DNA from: Rhodocyclus gracilis
Lineage (GTDB): Bacteria; Pseudomonadota; Gammaproteobacteria; Burkholderiales; Rhodocyclaceae
Assembly: GCF_009617575.1 (NCBI RefSeq)
Contig: NZ_WIXJ01000004.1
Coordinates: forward strand, 1-64,000
Length of the DNA stretch: 64,000 bases
Direction of reading: 5' to 3'
Shown here: positions 34,359-42,338 of the stretch, piece by piece
Layout of the letters: each line of letters begins with the position of its first letter
Position numbering within the stretch: position 1 is the first letter of the stretch
Program-made: the position numbers and the translations under genes
Notes under the pieces: model-generated
The model's database searches: none
Seen by the model: only the letters and a program-made list of their open reading frames with translations
Told to the model about the DNA's origin: nothing

Positions 34359-35735
34359 ATGGGCATATCGTCAGCAGGCGTCGGCTCCGGCTTGCCGGTG
34401 GAAAGCATCATCAGCAAGCTGATGACGCTCGAACGGCAACCCTTGGTGCAGTTACAAGCAAAACAGTCCGACTACAACAGCCGTCTCTCGGCCTATGGCA
34501 AGATCAAGAGCGCCGTTGCTGCTCTGCAGACAGCGGCGGCGGCCATTTCCACGCCGGCAAGCGTCAGCGCCTTCAAATCCGCTGTCACCGACACCACGGT
34601 CGCTTCCGCGACGACCAGCAGCAGTGCGGTCGCCGGCAGCTATTCGCTCGAAGTGCAACGTCTGGCGACGTTCAACAAACTCGTTTCCGGCGCTGGAGTC
34701 AGTGCCGCTGCGGGCGGTTCGCTATCGATCGAGATCGGCAGCGTTTCGGGCGGCAATTTCACCAACAAGAGCGGCACCTCTGCGGTGACCGTCAATGTCG
34801 GCGCCGGCGCTACCCTGGGCGACGTCGCAACGGCAATCAACGCCACCAACTCGGGCGTCAGCGCCTCGGTCATCAACGGCTCGGCCGGTCCGCAACTCGT
34901 GATGACCAGCCAGACGAGCGGCGCAGGCGGATTGATTCGCGTAACGGGCTCCGGTGGACTCTCCGGCCTCAGCTACGACCCGGTCGCGCAAAGTGGCGGC
35001 CTCACCCAGAAAGATGCGGGACAGGACGCGATCGTGCTGGTGGATGGCGTGCAGGTTGCCAACGCCGGCTCGAACACGATCACCAATGCCGTCACCGGCG
35101 TCACGCTGAATCTGACGAAGACCAACACCGGATCGCCAACGCAACTGACCATCACCAACGACACATCGACGCTCACCGCGAACGTGAACGCCTTCGTCAA
35201 GGCGTACAACGACCTCAACACCCAGCTCAAGAGCCTGACGAGCTACAACTCGACCAGCAAGACGGCCGCCGTACTCAACGGCGACCAGACCGTCACTTCG
35301 ATCAGCTCGCAACTGCGCGGACTGGTCACTTCACTGCCCACCGGATCGAGCAGCGCCTACCCGACGTTCTCCTCGCTGGGGATTGCCTTCCAGACCGACG
35401 GCTCGATGAAGGTCGACTCGACCAAGCTGCAAAACGCCATCAACGCCGATTACAGCTCGGTGGTCACGACGATCAACGCCTACGGCAGCGCGTTCAACAC
35501 GATGACGACGGCGATGAACAACACCACCGGGATCATCACGCAGCAGACGAAAGGGATCAACGACACCCTTAAGTCATTGAGCGACCGATCCGATTCGATG
35601 ACGCGTATGCTCAGTCAGGTTGAAGCGCGCTATCGCGCCCAATACACTGCTCTCGACACCCTGATGGGAAAACTGCAATCGAATTCTTCCTATCTGACAC
35701 AGCAATTGGCCGCTCTGAGCAAGTCCACTGCCTAA
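34359..35735 (+). CDS. fliD: Flagellar filament cap (hook-associated protein 2)
   Basis: The 458-residue protein has the FliD N-terminal coiled-coil region (SGLPVESIISKLMTLERQPL), a Ser/Thr/Gly-rich middle and the C-terminal FliD domain. The C-terminus ends in a heptad-rich helix (LSDRSDSMTRMLSQVEARYR, YTALDTLMGKLQSNSSYL). It forms the pentameric or hexameric cap that guides flagellin polymerisation at the filament tip. AAGGAGAG precedes the ATG. It is followed by its export partners fliS and fliT. Confidence 0.96.
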   Translation: MGISSAGVGSGLPVESIISKLMTLERQPLVQLQAKQSDYNSRLSAYGKIKSAVAALQTAAAAISTPASVSAFKSAVTDTTVASATTSSSAVAGSYSLEVQRLATFNKLVSGAGVSAAAGGSLSIEIGSVSGGNFTNKSGTSAVTVNVGAGATLGDVATAINATNSGVSASVINGSAGPQLVMTSQTSGAGGLIRVTGSGGLSGLSYDPVAQSGGLTQKDAGQDAIVLVDGVQVANAGSNTITNAVTGVTLNLTKTNTGSPTQLTITNDTSTLTANVNAFVKAYNDLNTQLKSLTSYNSTSKTAAVLNGDQTVTSISSQLRGLVTSLPTGSSSAYPTFSSLGIAFQTDGSMKVDSTKLQNAINADYSSVVTTINAYGSAFNTMTTAMNNTTGIITQQTKGINDTLKSLSDRSDSMTRMLSQVEARYRAQYTALDTLMGKLQSNSSYLTQQLAALSKSTA

Positions 35736-35754
35736 GTATCGACAAGGACCCCCC

Positions 35755-36186
35755 ATGTTTGGCGCAGCGATCAACCCCGTTAATGCCTACAAAAGTGTCG
35801 GCATCGAAACCTCCGTCCAGAGCGCCAGCCCGCACCGGCTGATCGTTCTGCTTTTTGAGGGCGCCGCACAAGCGATTGTCGATGCGCGTGCCGGCATGGC
35901 CGCCAAGGATATCGCCCGCAAAGGGCTGTCAATCTCGAAAGCCATCGACATCATCCTCAACGGCCTGCGCGCGAGTCTGAACCGTGAAGAAGGCGGCGAA
36001 CTCGCCGAAAATCTCTACGCCCTCTACGACTACATGGCGCGTCGCCTGCTGCACGCCAACATGCACAACGACGCCGCTGCGCTCGAAGAGGTGCAGAAGC
36101 TGCTGGGCGAAATCCATGAAGCCTGGCTGGCGATTGCCAACAAGGTCGAACCGCAAGCGGCCACCGCCAACGCCTCCCGCCCCTGA
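35755..36186 (+). CDS. fliS: Flagellin export chaperone FliS
   Basis: The 143-residue helical protein has the FliS signature: NAYKSVGIETSVQSASPHRLIVLLFEGA and LYDYMARRLLHANMHND. FliS binds the C-terminal helix of flagellin and prevents its premature assembly. The C-terminal tail is a little longer than usual and Ala-rich. The stop overlaps the fliT start by one base. Confidence 0.95.
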   Translation: MFGAAINPVNAYKSVGIETSVQSASPHRLIVLLFEGAAQAIVDARAGMAAKDIARKGLSISKAIDIILNGLRASLNREEGGELAENLYALYDYMARRLLHANMHNDAAALEEVQKLLGEIHEAWLAIANKVEPQAATANASRP

Positions 36187-36506
36187 TGAGTACCGCGACG
36201 CCCCTACTGCGCACGCTGCGCGACATTCATCACCTCATGCTCGAGCACGCCAAAACCCTCGACTGGGAAGCAGCCGCAGCTGACTGGGCAACCGCCGAAC
36301 CGGGATTCGCCGCACTCGCCCGCTCGCCGCTGGCACAACTGCCACTGGCCGAGCGCCAGGAAGCCGCCCTGCTGGTGCGCGAATTGCTCGATCTACAGCA
36401 ACGCTTTTCCGACCTCGCCCTGCCTTGGCTCGAACAGGTTCGCCCCTTGCTGGAGAGCTTTGCCCGCAGCGCCGCAGAACCGAGTGACGCGGTAGCCACC
36501 TCCTGA
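36186..36506 (+). CDS. fliT: FliT-like chaperone
   Basis: The 106-residue, all-helical protein sits where fliT is normally found and shares the start of fliS translation (TGATG overlap). It has no strong sequence motif. The assignment rests on size, helical composition (LLRTLRDIHHLMLEHAKTLDW, LLVRELLDLQQRFSDLALPWL) and position. FliT binds FliD for export. Confidence 0.7.
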   Translation: MSTATPLLRTLRDIHHLMLEHAKTLDWEAAAADWATAEPGFAALARSPLAQLPLAERQEAALLVRELLDLQQRFSDLALPWLEQVRPLLESFARSAAEPSDAVATS

Positions 36507-36508
36507 CA

Positions 36509-36546
36509 CGGGAGTGCGACGCCCGCTCCCGGTAGCCGCCTTTTTT
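36509..36546 (+). terminator. Possible terminator after fliT
   Basis: CGGGAG and CTCCCG (36509-36514 with 36526-36531) can pair around an 11-nt loop; a run of six T follows after 9 further bases (36541-36546). The distance to the T run makes it a weak terminator. Confidence 0.4.
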
Positions 36547-36576
36547 ATCGACCGCCCTTCACGCGGAGACTGAGCC

Positions 36577-37770
36577 GTGATCCCAGCCGACGTCATCAGC
36601 CGGATGCAGGTCAGCACGGGCGACTCGTCCGCGCGACCGCAGGTGGTGGCGCGCGACGTTTCCGACAAGCTCACGACGATCGCCCCCGGGCAACGGCTGC
36701 TCGCTGAAATCCTCGCCGTCCTGCCCAACGGCGCCTACCGCGCAGTCATCAACCAGCGCGAAATCACCCTCGCCTTGCCCTTTGCCGCCAAAACAGGCGA
36801 CACCCTGGAGCTTGAGGCCGTCGAAAGCGATGGCAAGGTCACGCTGGCCGTCGTTGGCAACAAATCCGGCCCCGCCAATGGCGAAGCCGTGTCAACGACA
36901 CTCAGCCGCACCGGGCAATTCATCACCGACCTGCTGAACACGCCACGGCAAAACCGTGGCGACGCGGGCGCCCTGCCACTCAACAACGGGGCACCGATCA
37001 CCAACACGCCGCCGAAAGACGCCGCCGACCTGCTGCCGCAACTCAAGCAGGCGATCACCCAGAGTGGCATGTTCTACGAAGCCCACCAGCGCGGCTGGCT
37101 CGAAGGCCGCGTCGACACGGCAGAACTCCTGCAAGAGCCGCAAGGCCGCCTGTCCACGACGCAAAACGCCAACGAACGAGCCAGCGCGCAGGCCGGCGCC
37201 GAAACGGAAGCCAACGCCAATACGGCAACCACTTCCGCCCAGACAAAGCCCACCGAAACCAACAACGACGCCCGCAGTACTCCTCAGGCAGGGAGCAGCG
37301 ATACGTCAGGCAGCAAGGCGGCCACCGCCACTGGCGCGAACGCCCCCATGCTCGCGCCGGAAACACTGCCCGTCGTCCGTCAACAGCTCGAATCGCTCGC
37401 CGCCCAGCAGTTCGTCTGGCAAGGGCAGGTCTGGCCCGGCCAGGACATGCGCTGGCAAATCAGCGAGGAAGAACCTCGGCAAGACTCCGAAGGCGGCGGT
37501 GACGGCAGCGACGCGCCCGAATGGCGCACGCAGATGCGCCTGACGTTGCCCAACCTCGGCGAAATCGACGCGCGCATCGGCCTGCGCGGCAATGGCATCC
37601 GCCTCGATATCGAGGCCGGCGACGAGCAAACCCAGGCATTGCTACGCAGCGCCATGAGTGAACTGCGCGTGCAACTCGATAACGCCGGGCTATCGCTCTC
37701 CGCTTTCGGCGTAACGCCGATCGCCGAGGCGCCCCCCGCGAGCCCCGAAGATGTCCGGCAAGACGCCTGA
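36577..37770 (+). CDS. Second FliK-like hook-length-control-family protein
   Basis: The 397-residue protein starts with GTG behind a GCGGAG site. It has an N-terminal domain (1-110), a Gln/Ala/Thr/Asn-rich disordered middle (110-255) and a C-terminal FliK-type domain (about 265-390). The domain includes MRLTLPNLGEIDARIGLRG, IEAGDEQTQALLRSAM and LRVQLDNAGLSL. True fliK lies at 48235, so this is a paralogue, with the FlhB C-terminal-like gene next to it (20-nt overlap). It may tune substrate switching of the export gate; that role is inference. Confidence 0.78.
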   Translation: MIPADVISRMQVSTGDSSARPQVVARDVSDKLTTIAPGQRLLAEILAVLPNGAYRAVINQREITLALPFAAKTGDTLELEAVESDGKVTLAVVGNKSGPANGEAVSTTLSRTGQFITDLLNTPRQNRGDAGALPLNNGAPITNTPPKDAADLLPQLKQAITQSGMFYEAHQRGWLEGRVDTAELLQEPQGRLSTTQNANERASAQAGAETEANANTATTSAQTKPTETNNDARSTPQAGSSDTSGSKAATATGANAPMLAPETLPVVRQQLESLAAQQFVWQGQVWPGQDMRWQISEEEPRQDSEGGGDGSDAPEWRTQMRLTLPNLGEIDARIGLRGNGIRLDIEAGDEQTQALLRSAMSELRVQLDNAGLSLSAFGVTPIAEAPPASPEDVRQDA

Positions 37771-38071
37771 AAAAATGCGCAGCGCCGTCGCGCTCGCCTA
37801 TCGCGAAACCGACGCGGCACCACGGGTAGTCGCCAAGGGTCGCGGCCTCATCGCGGAAGAGATCATCGCCCGCGCCCGCGCGCATGGCGTTTACGTGCAT
37901 GAATCGCCGGAGCTCGTTTCGCTACTTTTGCAGGTCGACCTCGACGAGCGCATTCCGCCGCAGCTTTATGTCGCCGTCGCCGAGTTGCTCGCCTGGCTCT
38001 ACCGGCTCGAAAGCAGCGGACTGACGCCTCCGTCGCCGACGCTACCGCTTGCCGGCACCAAACCGGCCTGA
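37751..38071 (+). CDS. FlhB C-terminal-like protein (FlhB2/FlhX type)
   Basis: The 106-residue protein corresponds to only the cytoplasmic C-terminal part of FlhB: AVALAYRETDAAPRVVAKGRG, IAEEIIARARAHGVYVHESPEL and IPPQLYVAVAELLAWLYRL. It lacks the NPTH autocleavage motif and the membrane domain. Such orphans substitute for or compete with the cleaved FlhB tail during substrate switching. It is translationally coupled to the FliK-like gene before it. Confidence 0.85.
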   Translation: MSGKTPEKMRSAVALAYRETDAAPRVVAKGRGLIAEEIIARARAHGVYVHESPELVSLLLQVDLDERIPPQLYVAVAELLAWLYRLESSGLTPPSPTLPLAGTKPA

Positions 38072-38152
38072 TCGCCGACCGCACGGGCTCGTTTCGTGGA
38101 AGGGGCTTTTCCTTTAGAATCGCCCGCACTCAGCAGAAGATAGGATCAGAAA

Positions 38153-38956
38153 ATGGCAGAGACGGATGTTCCGGACGCCCCCGAACAACCTGCCCCCCGC
38201 TTTGAACTTGAACAGTCGAACGATTACAGTCGTTTCCTTCTACGTTCTCGCTCAGAGATCTTGTTTGTCCTGCGCTCGCTGATCCAGAAGACCGCGATGA
38301 TCACGGTCTATTTTGACCAAGGGCAGTCCTTCCTGCTGACGACCATCCTCTCGCTGACGCCCGACAACGATGGCATCATTTTTGACATCGCCAGCGACGA
38401 TGAGGTCAATCGCAAGGCGCTGGCAGCCAACAAGCTGATTTTCATCACCGCTATTGACCGCGTCAAAGTCCAGTTCAAGCTGAAAGGACTGAAAGCCACG
38501 CAGTTCGAAGGTCGTCCGGCTTTCCGCGGCGAACTGCCCGAAGACGTGCTGCGCCTGCAACGACGCGAGTATTTCCGTCTATCGACGCCGGTCGCCAATC
38601 CGGTGAAGTGCCACATTCCCATGCGTCGCCCCGACGGCACGGCGATGACGATCGATCTGCCGCTCATCGACATCAGCGCCGGCGGCGTCGGTCTGATGCT
38701 CACGCCGACGCAGCGCGACCTGTTCCCGGTCGGCGAGGTGTTAGCCGATTGCCGCATGACCTTGCCGGACGAAGGCATCCTCACCGCCAGCCTGGGCGTG
38801 CGCAATGCCTTCGACGTCACGACACGGACGGGCTCGCAGTACGTTCGTCTGGGTTGCGAGTTCATCGACCTGCCCGGCAGCCGCATGAGCATGGTGCAGC
38901 GCTACATCACGCGCATCGAGCGTGAGCGCAAGGCGCGCCTCAGCGGCATGAGCTGA
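38153..38956 (+). CDS. ycgR: PilZ/YcgR-type flagellar brake
   Basis: The 267-residue protein has an N-terminal YcgR domain (about 20-120). It is followed by a PilZ domain (about 125-250) with the c-di-GMP motif RREYFRLSTPVANPVKC (RxxxR-type) and DISAGGVGLML (D/NxSxxG). On binding c-di-GMP such proteins act at the motor to slow or bias rotation. An AGGA site precedes the ATG, and a -10-like TAGAAT lies near 38115. It links motility to the diguanylate cyclase at the left end only in concept; no physical evidence. Confidence 0.93.
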   Translation: MAETDVPDAPEQPAPRFELEQSNDYSRFLLRSRSEILFVLRSLIQKTAMITVYFDQGQSFLLTTILSLTPDNDGIIFDIASDDEVNRKALAANKLIFITAIDRVKVQFKLKGLKATQFEGRPAFRGELPEDVLRLQRREYFRLSTPVANPVKCHIPMRRPDGTAMTIDLPLIDISAGGVGLMLTPTQRDLFPVGEVLADCRMTLPDEGILTASLGVRNAFDVTTRTGSQYVRLGCEFIDLPGSRMSMVQRYITRIERERKARLSGMS

Positions 38957-39093
38957 ACGCTGCGACGAGCGGCGATACTGCGTCTCAACCGGTCGTCGCC
39001 CCCGAGTTTTGCGGCCCTGCGGCTGCCCCTACGGCTGCATTTCCCCCGCCTTCTGCGAAGGCTCCATTGCCCCCCCGCGCGCGCAGGGCAATG

Positions 39094-39117
39094 AAAACGG
39101 CGCCTTGCGGCGCCGTT
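39094..39117 (-). terminator. Terminator downstream of fliE
   Basis: AACGGCGCC-TTGC-GGCGCCGTT forms a 9-bp perfect stem (39096-39117). On the minus strand it runs into a TTTT run (39097-39094), so it ends the minus-strand fliE transcript. It could partly stop the convergent ycgR transcript as well. The remaining bases of the 243-nt gap 38957-39199 show no gene. Confidence 0.65.
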
Positions 39118-39199
39118 CGAAGCAGTACTTTCTAGCGTTCAGTCCATGTCTCAGCAAGTCACGGCGCATCTCACTGCCGTGAAGCGCCTGACCCCGGCA

Positions 39200-39532
39200 T
39201 CACACCTGGATGTTCATCACATCCTGATAGGCCGAAACGAGTTTGTTGCGCACCTGAATCATCTCCTGGAACGAGATATTCGCTTTTTGCAGGGCGATCA
39301 TCACATCCTGCAAATTGCCGTCGCTATCGCCGCCGGCAAAATTTGCCGCCATGTCTTCGGCTTTTTGCTGCGTCTGGTTCACCTGCGCAATCGAGCTTTG
39401 CAACACCTGCGCGAAGTCGACCGTGCCGCCGGACGACGCCGACGTACCGCCAGCATCGGCAGAACGGCCCGCCGCCTGCGTCGACACGCTCCGCATGATG
39501 TTCAACATCTGATCGATACCCTTGCTATCCAT
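39200..39532 (-). CDS. fliE: Flagellar hook-basal body connector FliE
   Basis: The 110-residue protein ends in the conserved FliE region (DVMIALQKANISFQEMIQVRNKL, AYQDVMNIQV). It links the MS ring to the rod. The start was placed at MDSKGIDQM because AGGGAG lies 6 nt upstream; an ATG two codons earlier is also possible. Unusually, it is separated from fliF and reads in the opposite direction, behind fleSR, with its own sigma54 promoter. Confidence 0.94.
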   Translation of the reverse strand: MDSKGIDQMLNIMRSVSTQAAGRSADAGGTSASSGGTVDFAQVLQSSIAQVNQTQQKAEDMAANFAGGDSDGNLQDVMIALQKANISFQEMIQVRNKLVSAYQDVMNIQV

Positions 39533-39563
39533 CTGCATCTCCCTGCGCTGATGCCAAACCTGA

Positions 39564-39580
39564 TGCAACAAGTGCGCCAG
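39564..39580 (-). promoter_or_regulatory. sigma54 promoter of fliE
   Basis: The minus strand reads CTGGCGCACTTGTTGCA: GG (-24) and GC (-12) are exactly 10 nt apart and the flanks match TGGCACG-N4-TTGCA. It lies between the end of fleR and fliE, about 32 nt before the fliE ATG. FleR is the obvious activator. Confidence 0.85.
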
Positions 39581-39593
39581 GCAAAAACCTCAC

Positions 39594-41042
39594 TTAACCG
39601 TCAAAGAGCCCGGCTTCACGATACTGCTTGAGCTTGTGACGCAAGGTGCGTTCCGACATGCCCAGACGTTCGCCGGCGAGCCGGCGCGAACCGCCAACGG
39701 CGGCCAAGGTTTCCAGAATGTGCGTGCGCTCGCGCTCGCGCATGTTATCCGTTTTAACTGATGACGAGGCGGGCACTCCGCTCGCGGGCGCGGCGACTGC
39801 GCCCCCGATCTCTGCCGGCGCTTCCGGCGAAGGCGAGGCGGCCGGGGCAAACGCCGCCGACGCCGGCGGCATCACTCGCGGGGCCGGCGTCGCACCGACG
39901 GTGAGCGACACACCTGTCGACATCAACGCCAGCGTATCGGCGTCGACGACATCGCCAGCGCTGAGGATGAGTGCGCGCTGCATGACGTTCTCCAGCTCGC
40001 GCACATTGCCGGGCCACGGATGGGCCCGCAAGGCCGCTTCGGCCTGCGGACTCAGGCAAACGCCCGGACGACCGCTGCGACCGCCGTTCTCGGCGAGGAA
40101 GCGTCGCGCCAGAGGCACGATATCCTCCGGTCGCTGACGCAAAGCCGGAATCAGCAGGGGAAAAACGTTTAACCGATAAAAGAGGTCTTCACGGAAGGCA
40201 CCACGCGCCACGGCGTCCGCCATATCGCGGTTGGACGTAGCGACGATGCGGATATTGAGACTCACCGGCCGCTTGCCGCCGACACGTTCGACTTCGCGTT
40301 CCTGCAATACGCGCAACAATTTGGCCTGCAAGCCGAGCGGCATTTCCGTGACTTCGTCGAGCAGCAGGGTTCCGTCCTGCGCCTGCTCGAACTTGCCGGC
40401 CTGCGCCGTCTGCGCCCCGGTAAACGCGCCCTTTTCGTAACCGAAGAGCGTCGCTTCCAGCAGACTGTCAGGGATCGCCGCGCAGTTGATGGCGACGAAG
40501 GGGCCGTCGCGACGAGCCGAGTGCTGATGGATGTAGCGCGCCACCACTTCCTTGCCGACACCGCTCTCGCCCGTCAGCAGGACCGTCGCATCGCTCTGCG
40601 CAACGCGTGCCGCCAAGGCGAAAAGATTGCGGCTGGCGCTGTCCTCGGCGATGACGCGCCCGTCATCGACCGCCTCCGGCAGACGGTAGCGCGCGACGTG
40701 TTCGAGCAGGGCTTTCGGCTCGAAGGGCTTGAGCAGGAAATCGCACGCCCCGGAGCGCATCGCCTCGACAGCGCGGTCCACATCGGCAAAGGCGGTCATC
40801 AGCACCACCGGCAGATGCGGAAAATGGCTGCGAATCTCCTTGAGCAGCGTGATGCCGTCCATCGGCATCATGCGCACATCGCTCACTACCAGCGACACCG
40901 GCTGCGCTGCCAGCAGCTGCAATGCCGACGCGCCACCATCGGCGGCAAGTACGCGCACGCCGGCGAGTTCGAGCGTGTCGCACACCGCTTCGCGCAGGTT
41001 GGCATCGTCTTCAACGACGAGAATCGGCAATCCGTGAGTCAT
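39594..41042 (-). CDS. fleR: sigma54-dependent flagellar response regulator (FleR/FlrC type)
   Basis: The 482-residue protein has a receiver domain (1-120; Glu11, Asp12, phospho-acceptor Asp55). The AAA+ sigma54 domain (about 130-370) carries the Walker A GESGVGKE and the sigma54-contacting loop GAFTGA. The C-terminal Fis-type helix-turn-helix ends GERLGMSERTLRHKLKQYR. The segment before the HTH (about 385-435) is Ala/Pro-rich. It activates mid-class flagellar genes with RpoN; sigma54 sites are visible before fliE and fliK. The start overlaps the kinase stop (ATGA). Confidence 0.94.
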   Translation of the reverse strand: MTHGLPILVVEDDANLREAVCDTLELAGVRVLAADGGASALQLLAAQPVSLVVSDVRMMPMDGITLLKEIRSHFPHLPVVLMTAFADVDRAVEAMRSGACDFLLKPFEPKALLEHVARYRLPEAVDDGRVIAEDSASRNLFALAARVAQSDATVLLTGESGVGKEVVARYIHQHSARRDGPFVAINCAAIPDSLLEATLFGYEKGAFTGAQTAQAGKFEQAQDGTLLLDEVTEMPLGLQAKLLRVLQEREVERVGGKRPVSLNIRIVATSNRDMADAVARGAFREDLFYRLNVFPLLIPALRQRPEDIVPLARRFLAENGGRSGRPGVCLSPQAEAALRAHPWPGNVRELENVMQRALILSAGDVVDADTLALMSTGVSLTVGATPAPRVMPPASAAFAPAASPSPEAPAEIGGAVAAPASGVPASSSVKTDNMRERERTHILETLAAVGGSRRLAGERLGMSERTLRHKLKQYREAGLFDG

Positions 41043-42235
41043 GAGGCATCCACATCCGAGCCGGCCACTTCGCCGGCGGGCAAGTCCATCAGAAATTCCG
41101 AACCGGCGCCCAGGGCCGAACGCACGGACAGCGTTCCCGCATGCGCGCGCACGACACCTAGCGCAATGGCCAGGCCAAGCCCGGTTCCCTGTCCGCGCGT
41201 GGTAAAGAACGGCTCGAAAATGCGCGACTGCACTTCGGGAGCAATTCCCGGCCCGGTATCGCGCACCCCGACACGCAAACGGCGCTCGGCAACGCTCGCC
41301 GAGAGCGACACCTGCCCGCCTGGTTCACACACCTGCAAGGCGTTTTCCAGCAAATTCAGCAAGGCGCCGTCGAGCGCCTTGCGTCCGCCCATGATTATAG
41401 AGTCGCCGGTTTCGATCAGCACCGACAGCGTCACGCCCTTTTCCGCGCACAAGGGTTCCAGCGTCTGCGCCGCCTCGGCCAGCCACTGACTGGCGACGAT
41501 GAGTTCGCGACCGATGCTTTCACCTCGGGCAAACAACAGAACGTCCTGAATCAGGCGCTCCAAACGGCGCAACTGAGCCGTCGCCTTGTCGGCAAAGCGC
41601 ACGCGCGCCGCTTCAGCAAGCCCCGGCTGGCCGAGATTGGCGCTGTAGAGCAGCGCAGTCGCCAGTGGCGTGCGCAGCTGATGCGCCAGGGAGGCCGCCA
41701 TCTCGCCCATCGCCGCCAGGCGCTGATTGCGCTCAAGATCGGTTTTCAGACGGTGCGCCACCGTCACGTCGTTGATCAGCAAAAGACGCCCGCCCGCTGA
41801 ATCGAGAGCGCTTTCTGCAATCGCAACGCGCCGTGCCGCCAGCTGCCATTCGTCGGGCGCCTCGGTCGGCGCCAGGTGCGACTGCGCCAGCTGCGACCAA
41901 TCGGCACCAGGCAGCGACTCACCGAGCATCGCCCCTGCCGCGGGATTGGCTTCCTCGACACAGCCAGCCGCGTCGAGAACGACCACCCCGGCGGGCAACG
42001 CCGCCAGCAACAGCGAGAGGCGTTCCGATAGCGCCTCCTTCTCCTGATACTGGCGCCGCAACTCGCCATTGGCGGTGGCGAGTTCTGCCGTCAAAGACTC
42101 CACCTTCGCCTGCAAGCCGGCATAGGCTTGCGCGAGTTCGAGCGACACCTGATTGAACACATCGAAGGCGCGTTGCAGTTCCTGCGCCTTGCCATCGGGC
42201 GCCGGGGTTGGCTGGTTTTGCGCCGCTTCGCTCAT
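41039..42235 (-). CDS. fleS: Flagellar sensor histidine kinase (FleS/FlrB type)
   Basis: The 398-residue protein has no membrane segment. A coiled-coil N-terminus (about 15-75) leads to a PAS-like domain (75-150), then a HisKA helix with the phospho-His in SLAHQLRTPLATALL, and the ATPase domain (NLLENALQVCEPGG, FEPFFTTRGQGTGLGLAI). It should phosphorylate FleR from the cytoplasm. The ATG start MSEAAQNQ was preferred; an upstream in-frame TTG at 42268 has no ribosome site. The pair runs divergently from fliF. Confidence 0.93.
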   Translation of the reverse strand: MSEAAQNQPTPAPDGKAQELQRAFDVFNQVSLELAQAYAGLQAKVESLTAELATANGELRRQYQEKEALSERLSLLLAALPAGVVVLDAAGCVEEANPAAGAMLGESLPGADWSQLAQSHLAPTEAPDEWQLAARRVAIAESALDSAGGRLLLINDVTVAHRLKTDLERNQRLAAMGEMAASLAHQLRTPLATALLYSANLGQPGLAEAARVRFADKATAQLRRLERLIQDVLLFARGESIGRELIVASQWLAEAAQTLEPLCAEKGVTLSVLIETGDSIIMGGRKALDGALLNLLENALQVCEPGGQVSLSASVAERRLRVGVRDTGPGIAPEVQSRIFEPFFTTRGQGTGLGLAIALGVVRAHAGTLSVRSALGAGSEFLMDLPAGEVAGSDVDAS

Positions 42236-42240
42236 TCGTA

Positions 42241-42257
42241 GGAGAATCCTGTGCTTT
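42241..42257 (+). promoter_or_regulatory. Weak sigma54-like site before fliF
   Basis: GGAGAATCCTGTGC has GG and GC at the right 10-nt spacing, but the flanks match the sigma54 consensus poorly. It lies about 85 nt before the fliF ATG. A palindrome AGAATAATTCT at 42273-42283 is nearby. The real fliF promoter may be another. Confidence 0.25.
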
Positions 42258-42338
42258 AGCAGATACAATAGTAGAATAATTCTCAGCGTCTTTCGCTTCT
42301 CTCTTGATTAATCTCAGGGTTTTCTCTCAAACCGATCC

